DNA from: a virus
Length of the DNA: 28,979 nucleotides
Virus record (IMG/VR): IMGVR_UViG_3300044846_001670
Coordinates: 1 to 28,979 of that record
Reading direction: 5' to 3' (one strand)
Positions 1-7,751 of this stretch are shown in pieces (positions within the stretch are counted from its first letter, which is position 1; every line of letters begins with the position of its first letter). The notes under the pieces are model-generated. The model made no database searches. It worked only from the letters and a program-made list of their open reading frames with translations, and was not told the DNA's origin. Position numbers and translations under genes: made by a program.

Positions 1-16
1 AGTCTGCTAATACCAT
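1..16 (-). CDS. Possible start of a further gene, cut by the window edge
   Basis: An ATG at 16..14 opens a frame reading M-V-L-A-D before the window ends. A TAnnTTTG promoter-like element lies 5 bases upstream, which is the only support. Too little is visible to assign a function, and the ATG could be fortuitous. Confidence 0.25.
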
Positions 17-21
17 AATGA

Positions 22-29
22 CAAAGATA
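22..29 (-). promoter_or_regulatory. Candidate Bacteroidetes-type -7 element (TATCTTTG)
   Basis: On the minus strand the bases read TATCTTTG, matching the Bacteroidetes -7 consensus TAnnTTTG, and the next ATG is 5 bases downstream. No convincing -33 TTTG is seen at the expected distance, so this is a weak call. Confidence 0.25.
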
Positions 30-36
30 AGAATTA

Positions 37-183
37 TTATCTACCTTGTCCACGATATTTTGATTCAGGAGTAGCTTTTGGTCCAACGGACTTATGTGCT
101 TTACCCTTCTTTTTACTTTTACTAGGGGCTAAAGTTTTTGCTGAAACTGAACTACCTTTCTTTGGTTTTGCTGCTGGTGCCAT
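37..183 (-). CDS. Small basic Lys/Ser/Ala/Pro-rich protein, 48 aa
   Basis: This frame starts MAPAAKPKKG at 183 and ends SKYRGQGR at a TAA at 37..39. It starts 2 bases after the preceding gene ends, as expected for a co-transcribed phage gene. It is very basic (many Lys, no long hydrophobic run), consistent with a disordered, nucleic-acid- or virion-associated peptide, but no family is recognised. Its position just after the tail-fibre gene and a small companion gene suggests the late/virion module. The composition alone does not prove that it is translated. Confidence 0.55.
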   Translation of the reverse strand: MAPAAKPKKGSSVSAKTLAPSKSKKKGKAHKSVGPKATPESKYRGQGR

Positions 184-185
184 GA

Positions 186-458
186 TTATGCTTTTATAAA
201 TCCTAATTGATCAAGAGCCCAATTAACTGGATATTCATCATCAGTTCCCCATTGAGCATATGTTTCTTGATCCATGGTTAAGTTACCATCTAGAATAGAA
301 GTACCTGGAATATTTTCTTCCTCTTCATTTTGTACCTCTGTAAACAACTGCCAATAAAAAGTTACAGAACTGGGATTCATTGGGAAGTTTAAAGCCAACA
401 AATTAAAATACTTACCGGTACCTTTAGTTGGAATTACTTCTGGTTGTATTAGTGTCAT
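186..458 (-). CDS. Tail-fibre-associated small protein, 90 aa, function unknown
   Basis: A 90-residue acidic protein without signal peptide or membrane segment. The C-terminal half is rich in aromatic and acidic residues (TMDQETYAQWGTDDEYPVNW). It lies directly downstream of the tail-fibre gene with a 43-base AT-rich gap and no terminator, so it is probably transcribed with it. The linkage suggests a virion or tail-assembly role, but this is inference; no catalytic motif is visible. Small proteins of this look are, as I recall, common next to tail-fibre genes of Bacteroidetes phages. Confidence 0.7.
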   Translation of the reverse strand: MTLIQPEVIPTKGTGKYFNLLALNFPMNPSSVTFYWQLFTEVQNEEEENIPGTSILDGNLTMDQETYAQWGTDDEYPVNWALDQLGFIKA

Positions 459-501
459 ATATATAATATAATTAATTTAATTGAAATGTCAATTGATGGG
501 A

Positions 502-3500
502 TTACATAACATTTGTAATAATTCCATTAGTTACAGTTATCATAACAGGAGGCATAGTAGGGATGTTAATGATTCCATTCCATCCTGCCACATTACCCAC
601 CTTGTAGTCTGTGGCGTTTATTGTACCATTTACCTCTAGTTTATTTCCTAGGTCGGTTGTGGTTGCAATGAGTATGTTACCAGTTGAGTCTACGATACGC
701 ATCTTCTCTGCGTTACTTGTACCCATTATAAAGTTTGTTGCTGAGTATGTACCTAGTAAGAAAGATCCTGCTCCTCCGAGGTTTGCTATAAGAGATGCTG
801 TACGGGCTAGTGCTATTCCCATTTGAGTGCCTGAGGCCCCAGAACCAAATACACGATAAACCACGTTATCCGTTTGGTCGTTCTGTGCAACCCAAGCAGC
901 TGTTCCACTTGCACTTGTAGACGATATACGACCAAAGATATTTGCAGCCGCTCCGCTAACAATATGAAGTATGTCAGTAGGAGATGCTGTTCCTATTCCT
1001 ACGTTTCCTGTGTTGTAGTAGATGTCGCTACCAGTAGTAGTCCATTGAGAAGGAGTACCAGCACTTCCGTTAGCTGCCAAAGTAATCCTACCTTGAGCAT
1101 CTACGGTGATGTTTGCGTTAGTATAAGCACCTGCTGTTACAGCGGTGTTAGCTAGAGATATAGTTCCACTACCAGTAATTGTTCCTCCGCTTAATCCTGT
1201 ACCTGTTGCTACTGAAGTTACTGTTCCTACATTACTAGTATAGCCTTGTGCTGAGACCCAACTTTCAGTTGCTATGTTCTGCCAAGCCGTTCCGTTGTAG
1301 AGTAAGTTTTTGTTGTTTGTGGTGTCGTATGCTTGAAGACCAGTAGCAGGCGTAGTGATTGCTAACACCTGAGCGTTGGTCATTCGTGGTTGTAGGAATC
1401 CTAGCGTTGTAGAGGTCATGCTCAACATAGCAGAAGGAACAGGTGTATAGGTACCTAATGATACTCTACCATCTGTCCAGATAGATGATTCATTTGGAGA
1501 AGAACCCCAATACATATTATATGTTGTAAATTTCCACGTTTGTCCTGCTAAACGAGTTGTATTTCCGTAATAAGCTAATGCATTTCCATATCTACCAATA
1601 CTTACAGTTCCATTTGAACTAAAAGAACTATTAAAATCTCCTGTGCTATCCCAACCTATATAAGCAGTTCCATCATCTGTGGTTTTTAATGGAGTAACAG
1701 TTGTGCCACTATTTTGAACTAAGAAGGCGGTGGTCGCACTTGTTGTACCTGTTCCCTTTACTCTTGTACTACCATTTACATCTAGTTTGTATCCTGCGTC
1801 TGTGGTTGTATTAATAAGAACATTACCTGTAGTTACAGCCACCCTCATGCCTTCAGCATATGTTCCGTACGATACAGCATATCCTAAGATTGTAGTACTT
1901 CCTTTTAGGGTTACTGGTTGAATAGTAGTTCCAAGAACAGTACCTATGTTATTTGCGTGCTGAAGAAATGGATTGTTTATACCATCATTCCAAGAAAATT
2001 TAACTCCAATATTATCACTATAGGTTGTATTTATTGTAAGCTGATAACTTCCTACTCCATGAGAAATTACCAATCCATTATACCCACTAGTGTTAACAAT
2101 TGTTAATTTTCCCCCAGTTGAATTTGTATTTCCGTATGTAAATGCTCCTGTGCCTATTAATGTATTTCCTTGTATTCTAGCGGCATAATTACTTACCCCT
2201 GTAAACGCACCATTAGTAAAGGTAGGATTGATGTCTAGTCCTACTAATACGTCATTGTTTGCTGCTGCTACTAAAGTGTTGTTGAAGAATACTCCTCTTG
2301 CGATTGCTGAGGCCGCAGTGATTGAGCCTGCTACTGTAAGTTTTGCCCCACTGTCTGTAGTTGTGTTTATAAGAATATTTCCAACATCTGTAATTCGTAA
2401 ACGCTCTCCAAAGCTAGTAAAAGTTCTTGTGTAAAATCTAAGATCGCCTCCTGTACTACCATTTGGTGCGTAGATAGATTCTATTTTTGCTTGCTCGAAC
2501 TGACCTGGGTAGAAAGTATTTAACTGGGTATTTGCAAAAGAAATAATACTATTTAAGCTACCAGCAGTTGCATAACCTCCTATAACTAGTCTTCCTGGAG
2601 TTCCCAGTACATTACTATATACAGAAAGATTCACAGATCCAGAAGGAGAGATTATTGAATCATAATTACCAACAGCAAGGTTATTATTTGAGTAAAGTAT
2701 CCCAGTAGTTCTTAGGCTTCCATTAACATCTAACTTATATCCTGAATCCGTTGTGGTGCCTATGAGGATATTACCTGTAGTATTTGCAACTCTTAGATTA
2801 GTTTGTCCAGCTAATCCTAAATCTAAGTTATAAGAAGTGCTTCCTGTACGAAGAGTAAAATTTACATTTGAATATCCTTGAAATCCTACGGCTGTAGGTA
2901 AGATTGCTGTATTCCAAATCCAGCTACTTGTACTCATCTGTATTCTATTCTGTCCATCTATACGGATATATCCGTTTGATAAAGACATTATACCATTCAC
3001 AGTTACTATATTAGTAGCATCATTACTATGAGGTGTGTTACTACCTAGATAAACTTTATTATTAGCGGTCAACCCACCCACAGTAATAGCATTCGTGGTT
3101 GTGTTACCTGCTGTGGTTACTTGTGCTAAAGTAGGAATTGAGACCAAAGGCGTACCTCCGAAGATAGCCGTAAAGGTTTTGTTCTTCCACAATCCCGTAG
3201 ACGATTCGTAAGTAAGCAGATCGTTGTTAGCTTCAGAAGCAACAAGAACCCCGTGCAACTCATTTAACTCATATCCGTTTTGAATATGAAGAACTATTCT
3301 ACCTTGGGTAGGGTGAGAACGAGCAATATACCCGATAAATACTGTATGATTGGGTTCGGCAGGAACTGTGCTTGTAAATGCTCCTGCTGTGGTAGCAGAC
3401 AACCAAACAGCATCTCCAGCCGTAAAAGCTGAAGTGTCTAAGTTGTGAAGAGTTCCGTTTGTTGCAACATATCCGTCAGAGTTATTTGAAATATCTGCTT

Positions 3501-4944
3501 CAACCATACCTATGGTCTTTGAAGAAGTAGCCTCAGTATGTGCTTGGGCTCTTAAGGCATTGGGTCTGTTTCCTGTTGCTCCACTTAAATAAACAATTGT
3601 ACCTTTAGTTAGAGTAGAACCAGTAGAGTTTCTTACTATAATCTCAGTTCTTTCTGCTGAGTCCACAACTCCGTCATTATCTACGTCATAGGTAGAGTTT
3701 CCTAAAAATACAGGTTTTCCGTTAAATCTTGTATATAGAGTAGAATTATCTACTTCTACACAATGTACGAACCCTTTGTAATCAATTTTATAATTGTCTT
3801 TTTTAGCGGTGCTTCCTTGTAAGTTATTGAAATTACAATTTAGTCTGTAAAAGTCTCGAACACCGTACGAAGTAATTGTAGGAGAGCATTTTGTAATTGT
3901 GGCGTATCCTCCAAGTTTTAAGATTATTTCTTGTAAATCATCAGCCATTCTTTTTGATACAGTAGTAATATTATTACTATTTAGATGACCGTCTCCTTTG
4001 TAGTAGGCACTATAAAATAAAATTAACTTTTCTGGAGGTAGATTCTTAACGAAAGATGGAATAAATTTATTATGGGCGTGTTTTCCAAATTGACTTAAAA
4101 ACTTTGCTAGTTCTGAGTGCCTAAAGTTGAAGTGTGCGTTTTGGTGATGACGCAAAGTTCTTTCTAAACTTCTTGCCATCTCAACCATAACTTTAGTACA
4201 ATCGGCAAGTGTTGTGCTTTTTGTCTGAGTTACATAAATTCTACTTTCTACTACACAACCCTCGGCTAAAAACCAACCTAAAAATTCTAAAAACAAATCA
4301 TCATCAATCCCAAAAGGATTAGTTTCTGTTTTTACTCCTATCCACTTTGCTGTTATTGGAAACGATCTTATTTTTTCTGAAACTTCATCGGCTCTTTCCC
4401 AATAAAAATCTTCAGACCAAACTAGTCCTCTTTGTCCTCCATACCATTTTCTTACATACATCCTATGGTTAGGAGTAACCAAATAAGACAACTGCTTAGT
4501 TTCTCTTCCTAATAGTTCTCCGTCATATTCGTATTTAAATATGTGATTGGGTACTTGATATTCTAACTCTTTTGTCTCTTGATTAAGAGTTGCTACTTCA
4601 TCATCAAATGAAATGTCAGTGATTTTTTTCCAGCCGTTTAGAGTTAATAACTCTGTGTCGGGGTGAAAACACTTATACATATCTCCACCACCACCTCCAC
4701 CTCCAATAGCTTTCCAAGTACCATCGTCAGATAAGTAAAGATTACCTGCTCCTGTAGATCCTGTTCCCAAACGATTAGGGTCAATGATTCCTAAAGAAAT
4801 ATAAGAAGCATCAAACAGACGATAAGCAAAAGGACCTGTTCCTGATACAGGAGAAGCTAAAAAGTACCCTGCAGGCATTTGATTGTCCCCTGATGTACTT
4901 ATATAGGCTTGTAATTCCTGAAGGGTTAATGGATTATTAGGCAT
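502..4944 (-). CDS. Tail fibre / receptor-binding protein interrupted by an intein
   Basis: A 1480-residue precursor. Residues 1-91 form a short N-terminal segment ending in a seven-glycine run and GDMYK. Residues 92-416 are an intein (separate entry). Residues 417-1480 are the C-extein, starting STYDVDNDGVVDSAE, a motif common in phage fibre proteins. Excision would leave about 1155 residues. The extein has a conserved head (IIVRNSTGSTLTKG; HTVFIGYIAR; RIVLHIQNG), then a long low-complexity beta-rich shaft with at least four copies of a motif like GNILIGTTTDSGYKLDVNGS, and the fibre motif YTNANITVDAQGRITLAANG. The protein ends in a short hydrophobic tail and shows no obvious C-terminal peptidase/chaperone domain. 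Its role is inferred to be host-surface recognition at the tail tip. The gene follows a terminator and has its own TATATTTG element. Confidence 0.88.
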   Translation of the reverse strand: MPNNPLTLQELQAYISTSGDNQMPAGYFLASPVSGTGPFAYRLFDASYISLGIIDPNRLGTGSTGAGNLYLSDDGTWKAIGGGGGGGDMYKCFHPDTELLTLNGWKKITDISFDDEVATLNQETKELEYQVPNHIFKYEYDGELLGRETKQLSYLVTPNHRMYVRKWYGGQRGLVWSEDFYWERADEVSEKIRSFPITAKWIGVKTETNPFGIDDDLFLEFLGWFLAEGCVVESRIYVTQTKSTTLADCTKVMVEMARSLERTLRHHQNAHFNFRHSELAKFLSQFGKHAHNKFIPSFVKNLPPEKLILFYSAYYKGDGHLNSNNITTVSKRMADDLQEIILKLGGYATITKCSPTITSYGVRDFYRLNCNFNNLQGSTAKKDNYKIDYKGFVHCVEVDNSTLYTRFNGKPVFLGNSTYDVDNDGVVDSAERTEIIVRNSTGSTLTKGTIVYLSGATGNRPNALRAQAHTEATSSKTIGMVEADISNNSDGYVATNGTLHNLDTSAFTAGDAVWLSATTAGAFTSTVPAEPNHTVFIGYIARSHPTQGRIVLHIQNGYELNELHGVLVASEANNDLLTYESSTGLWKNKTFTAIFGGTPLVSIPTLAQVTTAGNTTTNAITVGGLTANNKVYLGSNTPHSNDATNIVTVNGIMSLSNGYIRIDGQNRIQMSTSSWIWNTAILPTAVGFQGYSNVNFTLRTGSTSYNLDLGLAGQTNLRVANTTGNILIGTTTDSGYKLDVNGSLRTTGILYSNNNLAVGNYDSIISPSGSVNLSVYSNVLGTPGRLVIGGYATAGSLNSIISFANTQLNTFYPGQFEQAKIESIYAPNGSTGGDLRFYTRTFTSFGERLRITDVGNILINTTTDSGAKLTVAGSITAASAIARGVFFNNTLVAAANNDVLVGLDINPTFTNGAFTGVSNYAARIQGNTLIGTGAFTYGNTNSTGGKLTIVNTSGYNGLVISHGVGSYQLTINTTYSDNIGVKFSWNDGINNPFLQHANNIGTVLGTTIQPVTLKGSTTILGYAVSYGTYAEGMRVAVTTGNVLINTTTDAGYKLDVNGSTRVKGTGTTSATTAFLVQNSGTTVTPLKTTDDGTAYIGWDSTGDFNSSFSSNGTVSIGRYGNALAYYGNTTRLAGQTWKFTTYNMYWGSSPNESSIWTDGRVSLGTYTPVPSAMLSMTSTTLGFLQPRMTNAQVLAITTPATGLQAYDTTNNKNLLYNGTAWQNIATESWVSAQGYTSNVGTVTSVATGTGLSGGTITGSGTISLANTAVTAGAYTNANITVDAQGRITLAANGSAGTPSQWTTTGSDIYYNTGNVGIGTASPTDILHIVSGAAANIFGRISSTSASGTAAWVAQNDQTDNVVYRVFGSGASGTQMGIALARTASLIANLGGAGSFLLGTYSATNFIMGTSNAEKMRIVDSTGNILIATTTDLGNKLEVNGTINATDYKVGNVAGWNGIINIPTMPPVMITVTNGIITNVM
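622..2786 (-). repeat. Four dispersed copies of the fibre repeat GNILI-TTTD-G-KL-VNGS
   Basis: The tail-fibre shaft repeats a roughly 22-residue unit near 622-688, 1768-1836, 2325-2390 and 2718-2786. Variants are GNILIATTTDLGNKLEVNG, GNVLINTTTDAGYKLDVNG, GNILINTTTDSGAKLTVAG and GNILIGTTTDSGYKLDVNG. A weaker relative (GNVGIGTASPTDILHI) lies near 1010-960. The DNA copies are alike enough to allow recombination between them. Such repeats probably form beta-structured shaft segments between variable modules. Confidence 0.75.
3697..4671 (-). mobile_element. In-frame intein with a two-motif LAGLIDADG homing endonuclease domain
   Basis: The segment encodes 325 residues from Cys92 to Asn416 of the tail-fibre precursor. 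Splicing block A is C-F-H-P-D-T-E-L-L. Block B is VTPNHRMYV, with the expected T-x-x-H. The C-terminal blocks are FVHCVEVDNSTLYTRFNG and KPVFLGN, followed by Ser as +1 extein residue. The penultimate residue is Gly rather than the usual His, which I recall from other phage inteins ending in NGKPV-x-x-GN. The endonuclease domain carries both dodecapeptide motifs, LEFLGWFLAEG (about intein residues 128-138) and LILFYSAYYKGDG (about 216-228), with acidic residues in place. The open frame and intact motifs suggest an active splicing and homing element. The insertion point lies inside the conserved fibre motif GDMYK/STYD. Confidence 0.92.
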
Positions 4945-4957
4945 AGTAGTCGTTATA

Positions 4958-4965
4958 CAAATATA
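4958..4965 (-). promoter_or_regulatory. Candidate promoter -7 element (TATATTTG) for the tail-fibre gene
   Basis: The minus strand reads TATATTTG 13 bases before the tail-fibre ATG, matching TAnnTTTG. T-rich sequence from the preceding terminator lies where a -33 TTTG element would sit, but no exact TTTG is present there. Its place between a terminator and a major gene supports a separate promoter. Confidence 0.45.
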
Positions 4966-4974
4966 ATATAATAC

Positions 4975-5009
4975 AAAAAATAAGAAAGGGGAACTTCTCA
5001 GCTCCCCTT
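4975..5009 (-). terminator. Rho-independent terminator before the tail-fibre gene
   Basis: On the minus strand AAGGGGA (5009..5003) pairs with TCCCCTT (4992..4986) across a 10-base loop, and is followed by TTCTTATTTTTTG. It ends the transcript of the gene at 5073-5396 and separates the metabolism block from the virion block. Confidence 0.75.
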
Positions 5010-5023
5010 CTAGGTTGGTTGGT

Positions 5024-5072
5024 AAACTAAATAACTAAAAACTAAAACTATAAACTAAATAAACTAAAACTA
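5024..5072 (-). repeat. Short AGTT(T) repeat tract in a 3' untranslated region
   Basis: Between the stop of the gene at 5073 and the terminator, the minus strand holds seven AGTT units spaced 6-9 bases apart, separated by runs of T or TA. It has no coding potential that I can see. It may be a slippage product or a spacer. Confidence 0.5.
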
Positions 5073-5396
5073 TTAGATCGCCTGTGGTCCACCTGTTAAG
5101 CTAAAGAAAGCAAGAATTTCTTCTTTTACTTTCAACTCAACTACGATGGGCTCACTTGTGATTTCAAATTTAGTGATTTTTACTGGAACTTTTTGCTTAG
5201 TTGCAGGATCAATCTTATATTGGTAATCTACAGGGTTAAGTTTATCAGCACTTCCTTCTAGTACAACAGCTAAGCCATTGTCTGTAGGGTAGGTCATCAA
5301 TACTTTGTTAAGATCAAAAGAGTAACCCTTCTTAACGATGAGTTCCATCTCTTCGCCACTTTCGATTTTTTCTTTTTCTGTGTAATAGAATAACAT
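5073..5396 (-). CDS. Conserved-looking hypothetical protein, 107 aa
   Basis: A soluble acidic protein starting MLFYYTEKEKIESGEEMEL, with alternating charged and hydrophobic residues that suggest beta strands, and no signal peptide, membrane span or metal-binding cluster. It is the last gene before a terminator and lies 18 bases after the GroES-like gene, so the two are probably co-transcribed. No family is recognised. A role in virion assembly alongside the chaperonin is possible but is only a guess from position. Confidence 0.65.
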   Translation of the reverse strand: MLFYYTEKEKIESGEEMELIVKKGYSFDLNKVLMTYPTDNGLAVVLEGSADKLNPVDYQYKIDPATKQKVPVKITKFEITSEPIVVELKVKEEILAFFSLTGGPQAI

Positions 5397-5414
5397 ATCT
5401 CTTATTTTAACTAA

Positions 5415-5696
5415 TTACCAAGTGAAAGCGATATCGCTATCTCTAACCATAATCTTCTCTTCACCTTCTATTTCTACTAGTTCAGCAGATTGAAGGTACA
5501 TAAGATTAACATATACTACGTCTCCTACTGCTACTTCGGTTACGTCTTTTCCTATGGCGTATACTTCTAAACGCTTAAGGTTTGCTAACTCTCTCATGTT
5601 CATTTCTTCTTCCATCTCTGGTGTAAGTTGGATAAGTCTTTCTTCTCTTTTAGGACGATTGAGTAATACTCTGTGTCCTTTTACTGTGATGCTCAT
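5415..5696 (-). CDS. GroES-like co-chaperonin, 93 aa
   Basis: Length and motif order match the Cpn10/GroES fold: an N-terminal strand with K-G-H-R-V-L-L-N, a central VYAIGKDVTEVAVGDVVYVN resembling the GroES G-D-x-V strand, and a C-terminal EEKIMVRDSDIAF resembling the GroES ending E-x-x-x-I-x-x-x-D-I-L-A. The region in place of the mobile GroEL-binding loop (about residues 18-38) is polar and Glu/Met-rich and differs from bacterial GroES. Phage homologues such as T4 gp31 and RB49 CocO replace host GroES so that host GroEL folds the capsid protein; the same role is inferred here. It precedes the virion block. The leader is A-rich with no Shine-Dalgarno. Confidence 0.65.
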   Translation of the reverse strand: MSITVKGHRVLLNRPKREERLIQLTPEMEEEMNMRELANLKRLEVYAIGKDVTEVAVGDVVYVNLMYLQSAELVEIEGEEKIMVRDSDIAFTW

Positions 5697-5716
5697 ATTT
5701 TTTCTTTTAATTTAAT

Positions 5717-6157
5717 TTAATCTAGTTCTGCTTTAATTACATCTAGACCTGCAGCAATCAGAAGCTCTAAGCCTGATCTGTCTCTGTAGTCTTCAATGTA
5801 TACAAATGTAACGATTCCACTTTGAATTATCAACTTAGCGCAATGCACACAGCATGCATGAGTACAGTACATAGTTGCGTCTTCTGTACTGATAGGACTC
5901 TTGCATGCTTTAGTGATTGCATTAGACTCTGCGTGTAATACAGAATCTAGAGTTACGTCATTCTCTTCGCAGATATTAGGGAAGCCGTGGATATTTCCAT
6001 TATAGCCGAAGGAGATAATATTACCTCCCTTAACTATAAGACACCCTACCTGTAGTCGCTTACAATAAGACTCCAAAGATATTCTTTTAGCTATGTCTAA
6101 GTAAAGCAATGCTTTATCTCCTACTGCTGCGTTGTAAATGATTGGTATCTTATGCAT
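5717..6157 (-). CDS. Deoxycytidylate (dCMP) deaminase
   Basis: A 146-residue zinc-dependent cytidine/deoxycytidylate deaminase fold. The catalytic H-A-E is at 75-77 (LHAESNA), and the second zinc motif C-x-x-C is at 103-106 (ACCVHCAKLI), where the usual Pro before the first Cys is replaced by Cys. GYNG at 51-54 and SGIVTFVYIEDYRD at 113-126 are typical of the dCMP deaminase branch. The reaction is dCMP to dUMP, the substrate of the thymidylate synthase at 24618-25658. The gene is separated from its upstream neighbour by 1 base. A generic nucleoside or other deaminase is less likely given the C-terminal motif. Confidence 0.87.
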   Translation of the reverse strand: MHKIPIIYNAAVGDKALLYLDIAKRISLESYCKRLQVGCLIVKGGNIISFGYNGNIHGFPNICEENDVTLDSVLHAESNAITKACKSPISTEDATMYCTHACCVHCAKLIIQSGIVTFVYIEDYRDRSGLELLIAAGLDVIKAELD

Positions 6158-6158
6158 A

Positions 6159-6626
6159 CTATGGTTTTAAACTTTCTTCAAATCTATAAATTTCTTTTGT
6201 AATATCCACTACTACTCCGTTAAAGTTTATGTCTTTATGTAATAGTAGTTTATAATCCTCAGAGAATTCATCGAATCTATTCTGTTTAAACATCTCTAGA
6301 TCCCTGTGATAAATCTTGTTAGGCTTAAATACATACATTATTCTTTCGTCTACTTCATAGTAGTCAAAAAAAGAATCAAAGCTAGTAATCTTCCCTTCAA
6401 AGGCTCTGAAAGCACTACTCTCTACAGGTTCAAACAGAAAAAACAAACAGTTAGAATGCTTAGACTTAAAACCATAATCATCTAGATAAACATTAACTAA
6501 ACCAAAATTATACAAAAGTCTAGCAGCTTGAGCCCCTGAAGTAAATATCAGGGGACTCATAAACCTAGTAGTATTGTTAGTGTTCTCGTTCACTCCTATG
6601 TAATTAGATAACTCTGATACCGTCAT
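6159..6626 (-). CDS. Hypothetical protein, 155 aa
   Basis: No family is recognised. The protein is soluble, rich in Phe and Tyr (NCLFFLFEPVESSAFRAF), with no catalytic motif. The frame is open to 6689, but the ATG at 6626 (MTVSELSNYIGV) is preferred because the longer version would overlap the nuclease gene by 86 bases instead of 23. It sits between the nuclease and dCMP deaminase genes. Confidence 0.6.
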   Translation of the reverse strand: MTVSELSNYIGVNENTNNTTRFMSPLIFTSGAQAARLLYNFGLVNVYLDDYGFKSKHSNCLFFLFEPVESSAFRAFEGKITSFDSFFDYYEVDERIMYVFKPNKIYHRDLEMFKQNRFDEFSEDYKLLLHKDINFNGVVVDITKEIYRFEESLKP

Positions 6627-7572
6627 TTTCGTAATCTTCTTTAGTGTATGCCCACAAATCATTCTCAGAGTGCCATATAAGTCTCTCAATGGCTTGGTGG
6701 AAACCTTCGTAACTCTTGCCTTGGAATACTCCTCCCATCTTACCTATAGCCATGGCTTCATCGGACAGCTCATAGATTAAAGGACTACCTGGAAACTTTT
6801 GGCTTTCTACGATAAATCTAAAGTTACTTACTTTTAAATTATCTCCGTAGATACTGAGATCTGTTTGTTTTAAGGCTTCTGTGTAGAATGCTCCCTGAAA
6901 ATCATAACGATACTTCATAAGAGTGTCTGTCCAGAAGTTTAAGGAAGTAGTAGTGGTCTTCAGGTCAATAGGATAAAGTATGTTGTTTACAACGTCCACA
7001 ACTACCAAATCTAATAAACCCTTACACTTCACTCCTAAGTACTCAAAACTTAAGGCTTGTTGGGTAAATACTTTGTACTGTGAGTTACCTTTTACAAACT
7101 TAGAAGTGAAAGCATGTGACTTAAGTCCTTCTGCAATATTAATGATTAGGGCTTCTTGGGCAAAAGAGATTACTTTCTTGCCTTCTGCTGCAATCAAATC
7201 CTCGTAGTAGGTCTTACCCTCCACTTCGAATCTTTCTCTTACCTTAGCGATAGTATCTCGCTTAAACTTTGCTGCTTCATACGCAATAGTCTCAGCCATA
7301 CTATCTTCTCGGTTACAGAATAGACTCCATACAAAATCTCCCATTTGTCCTGTAGGTCTTTCTACACTACTGATGTGGAACTCTGATCTGAATACTTCTT
7401 CTCCTTGAGTTAAAATTAAATCAACTCCATCACCTATTAGAGTTACTTCTGCTGGCTCATCTGTATCGGAGCTAGGGTCATAATTATAATATAGGTTAGG
7501 ATGTTGTAGTAGCTTTTTAAGTCTGCTTTGACTCTGTGCTGTACTGTCTAAGTATCCTTGATCTAAAATCAT
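6604..7572 (-). CDS. PD-(D/E)XK exonuclease-like protein (RecB/Cas4/DUF3799 type)
   Basis: A 322-residue protein with the PD-(D/E)XK nuclease signature: GLLDLVVVD (Asp188), then YPIDLKT (Asp203, Lys205), then a RecB-family Q-x-x-x-Y motif in DFQGAFYTEA (Gln226, Tyr230). The N-terminal GDGVDLILTQGEE resembles the G-x-x-x-H-x-x-x segment of Cas4/RecE-like proteins. Likely activity is 5'-3' resection of duplex DNA, feeding the Sak4-like and NinB-like recombination proteins encoded nearby. Asp in the D-L-K motif replaces the more usual Glu, which is allowed in the family. Its start overlaps the upstream gene's stop (ATGA). Confidence 0.72.
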   Translation of the reverse strand: MILDQGYLDSTAQSQSRLKKLLQHPNLYYNYDPSSDTDEPAEVTLIGDGVDLILTQGEEVFRSEFHISSVERPTGQMGDFVWSLFCNREDSMAETIAYEAAKFKRDTIAKVRERFEVEGKTYYEDLIAAEGKKVISFAQEALIINIAEGLKSHAFTSKFVKGNSQYKVFTQQALSFEYLGVKCKGLLDLVVVDVVNNILYPIDLKTTTTSLNFWTDTLMKYRYDFQGAFYTEALKQTDLSIYGDNLKVSNFRFIVESQKFPGSPLIYELSDEAMAIGKMGGVFQGKSYEGFHQAIERLIWHSENDLWAYTKEDYENDGIRVI

Positions 7573-7751
7573 TTGTCTATTTTGTCTATTGTTAAAGTTA
7601 AATTAAACCACAAAAACCCTAGGTGAACACTAAACTTTTGTCTAGAGTGTGTTCTACTAAGGGTTAGTGTAGGGATTACGTAGAAAAACCAATAAGGATA
7701 ATCTCGTTGTCCTTGTTTTCCTCTAAAGAAATTACTGAATTTTACCTTCAT
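7569..7751 (-). CDS. Small hypothetical protein, 60 aa
   Basis: A basic 60-residue protein with aromatic stretches (YPYWFFYVIPTLTLSR and VHLGFLWFNLTLTI). The hydrophobic parts alternate like beta strands rather than forming a clear membrane helix. It overlaps the gene before it by 20 bases and the one after by 4 (ATGA), typical of compact phage operons, which supports translation. Function unknown. Confidence 0.6.
   Translation of the reverse strand: MKVKFSNFFRGKQGQRDYPYWFFYVIPTLTLSRTHSRQKFSVHLGFLWFNLTLTIDKIDK

Noticed and set aside
611-2434. Plus-strand open frames at 611-826, 874-1155, 1730-1921, 1918-2106 and 2228-2434
   Set aside because: They lie antisense within the tail-fibre gene, have low-complexity composition mirroring its repeats, and no promoter or neighbour supports them.
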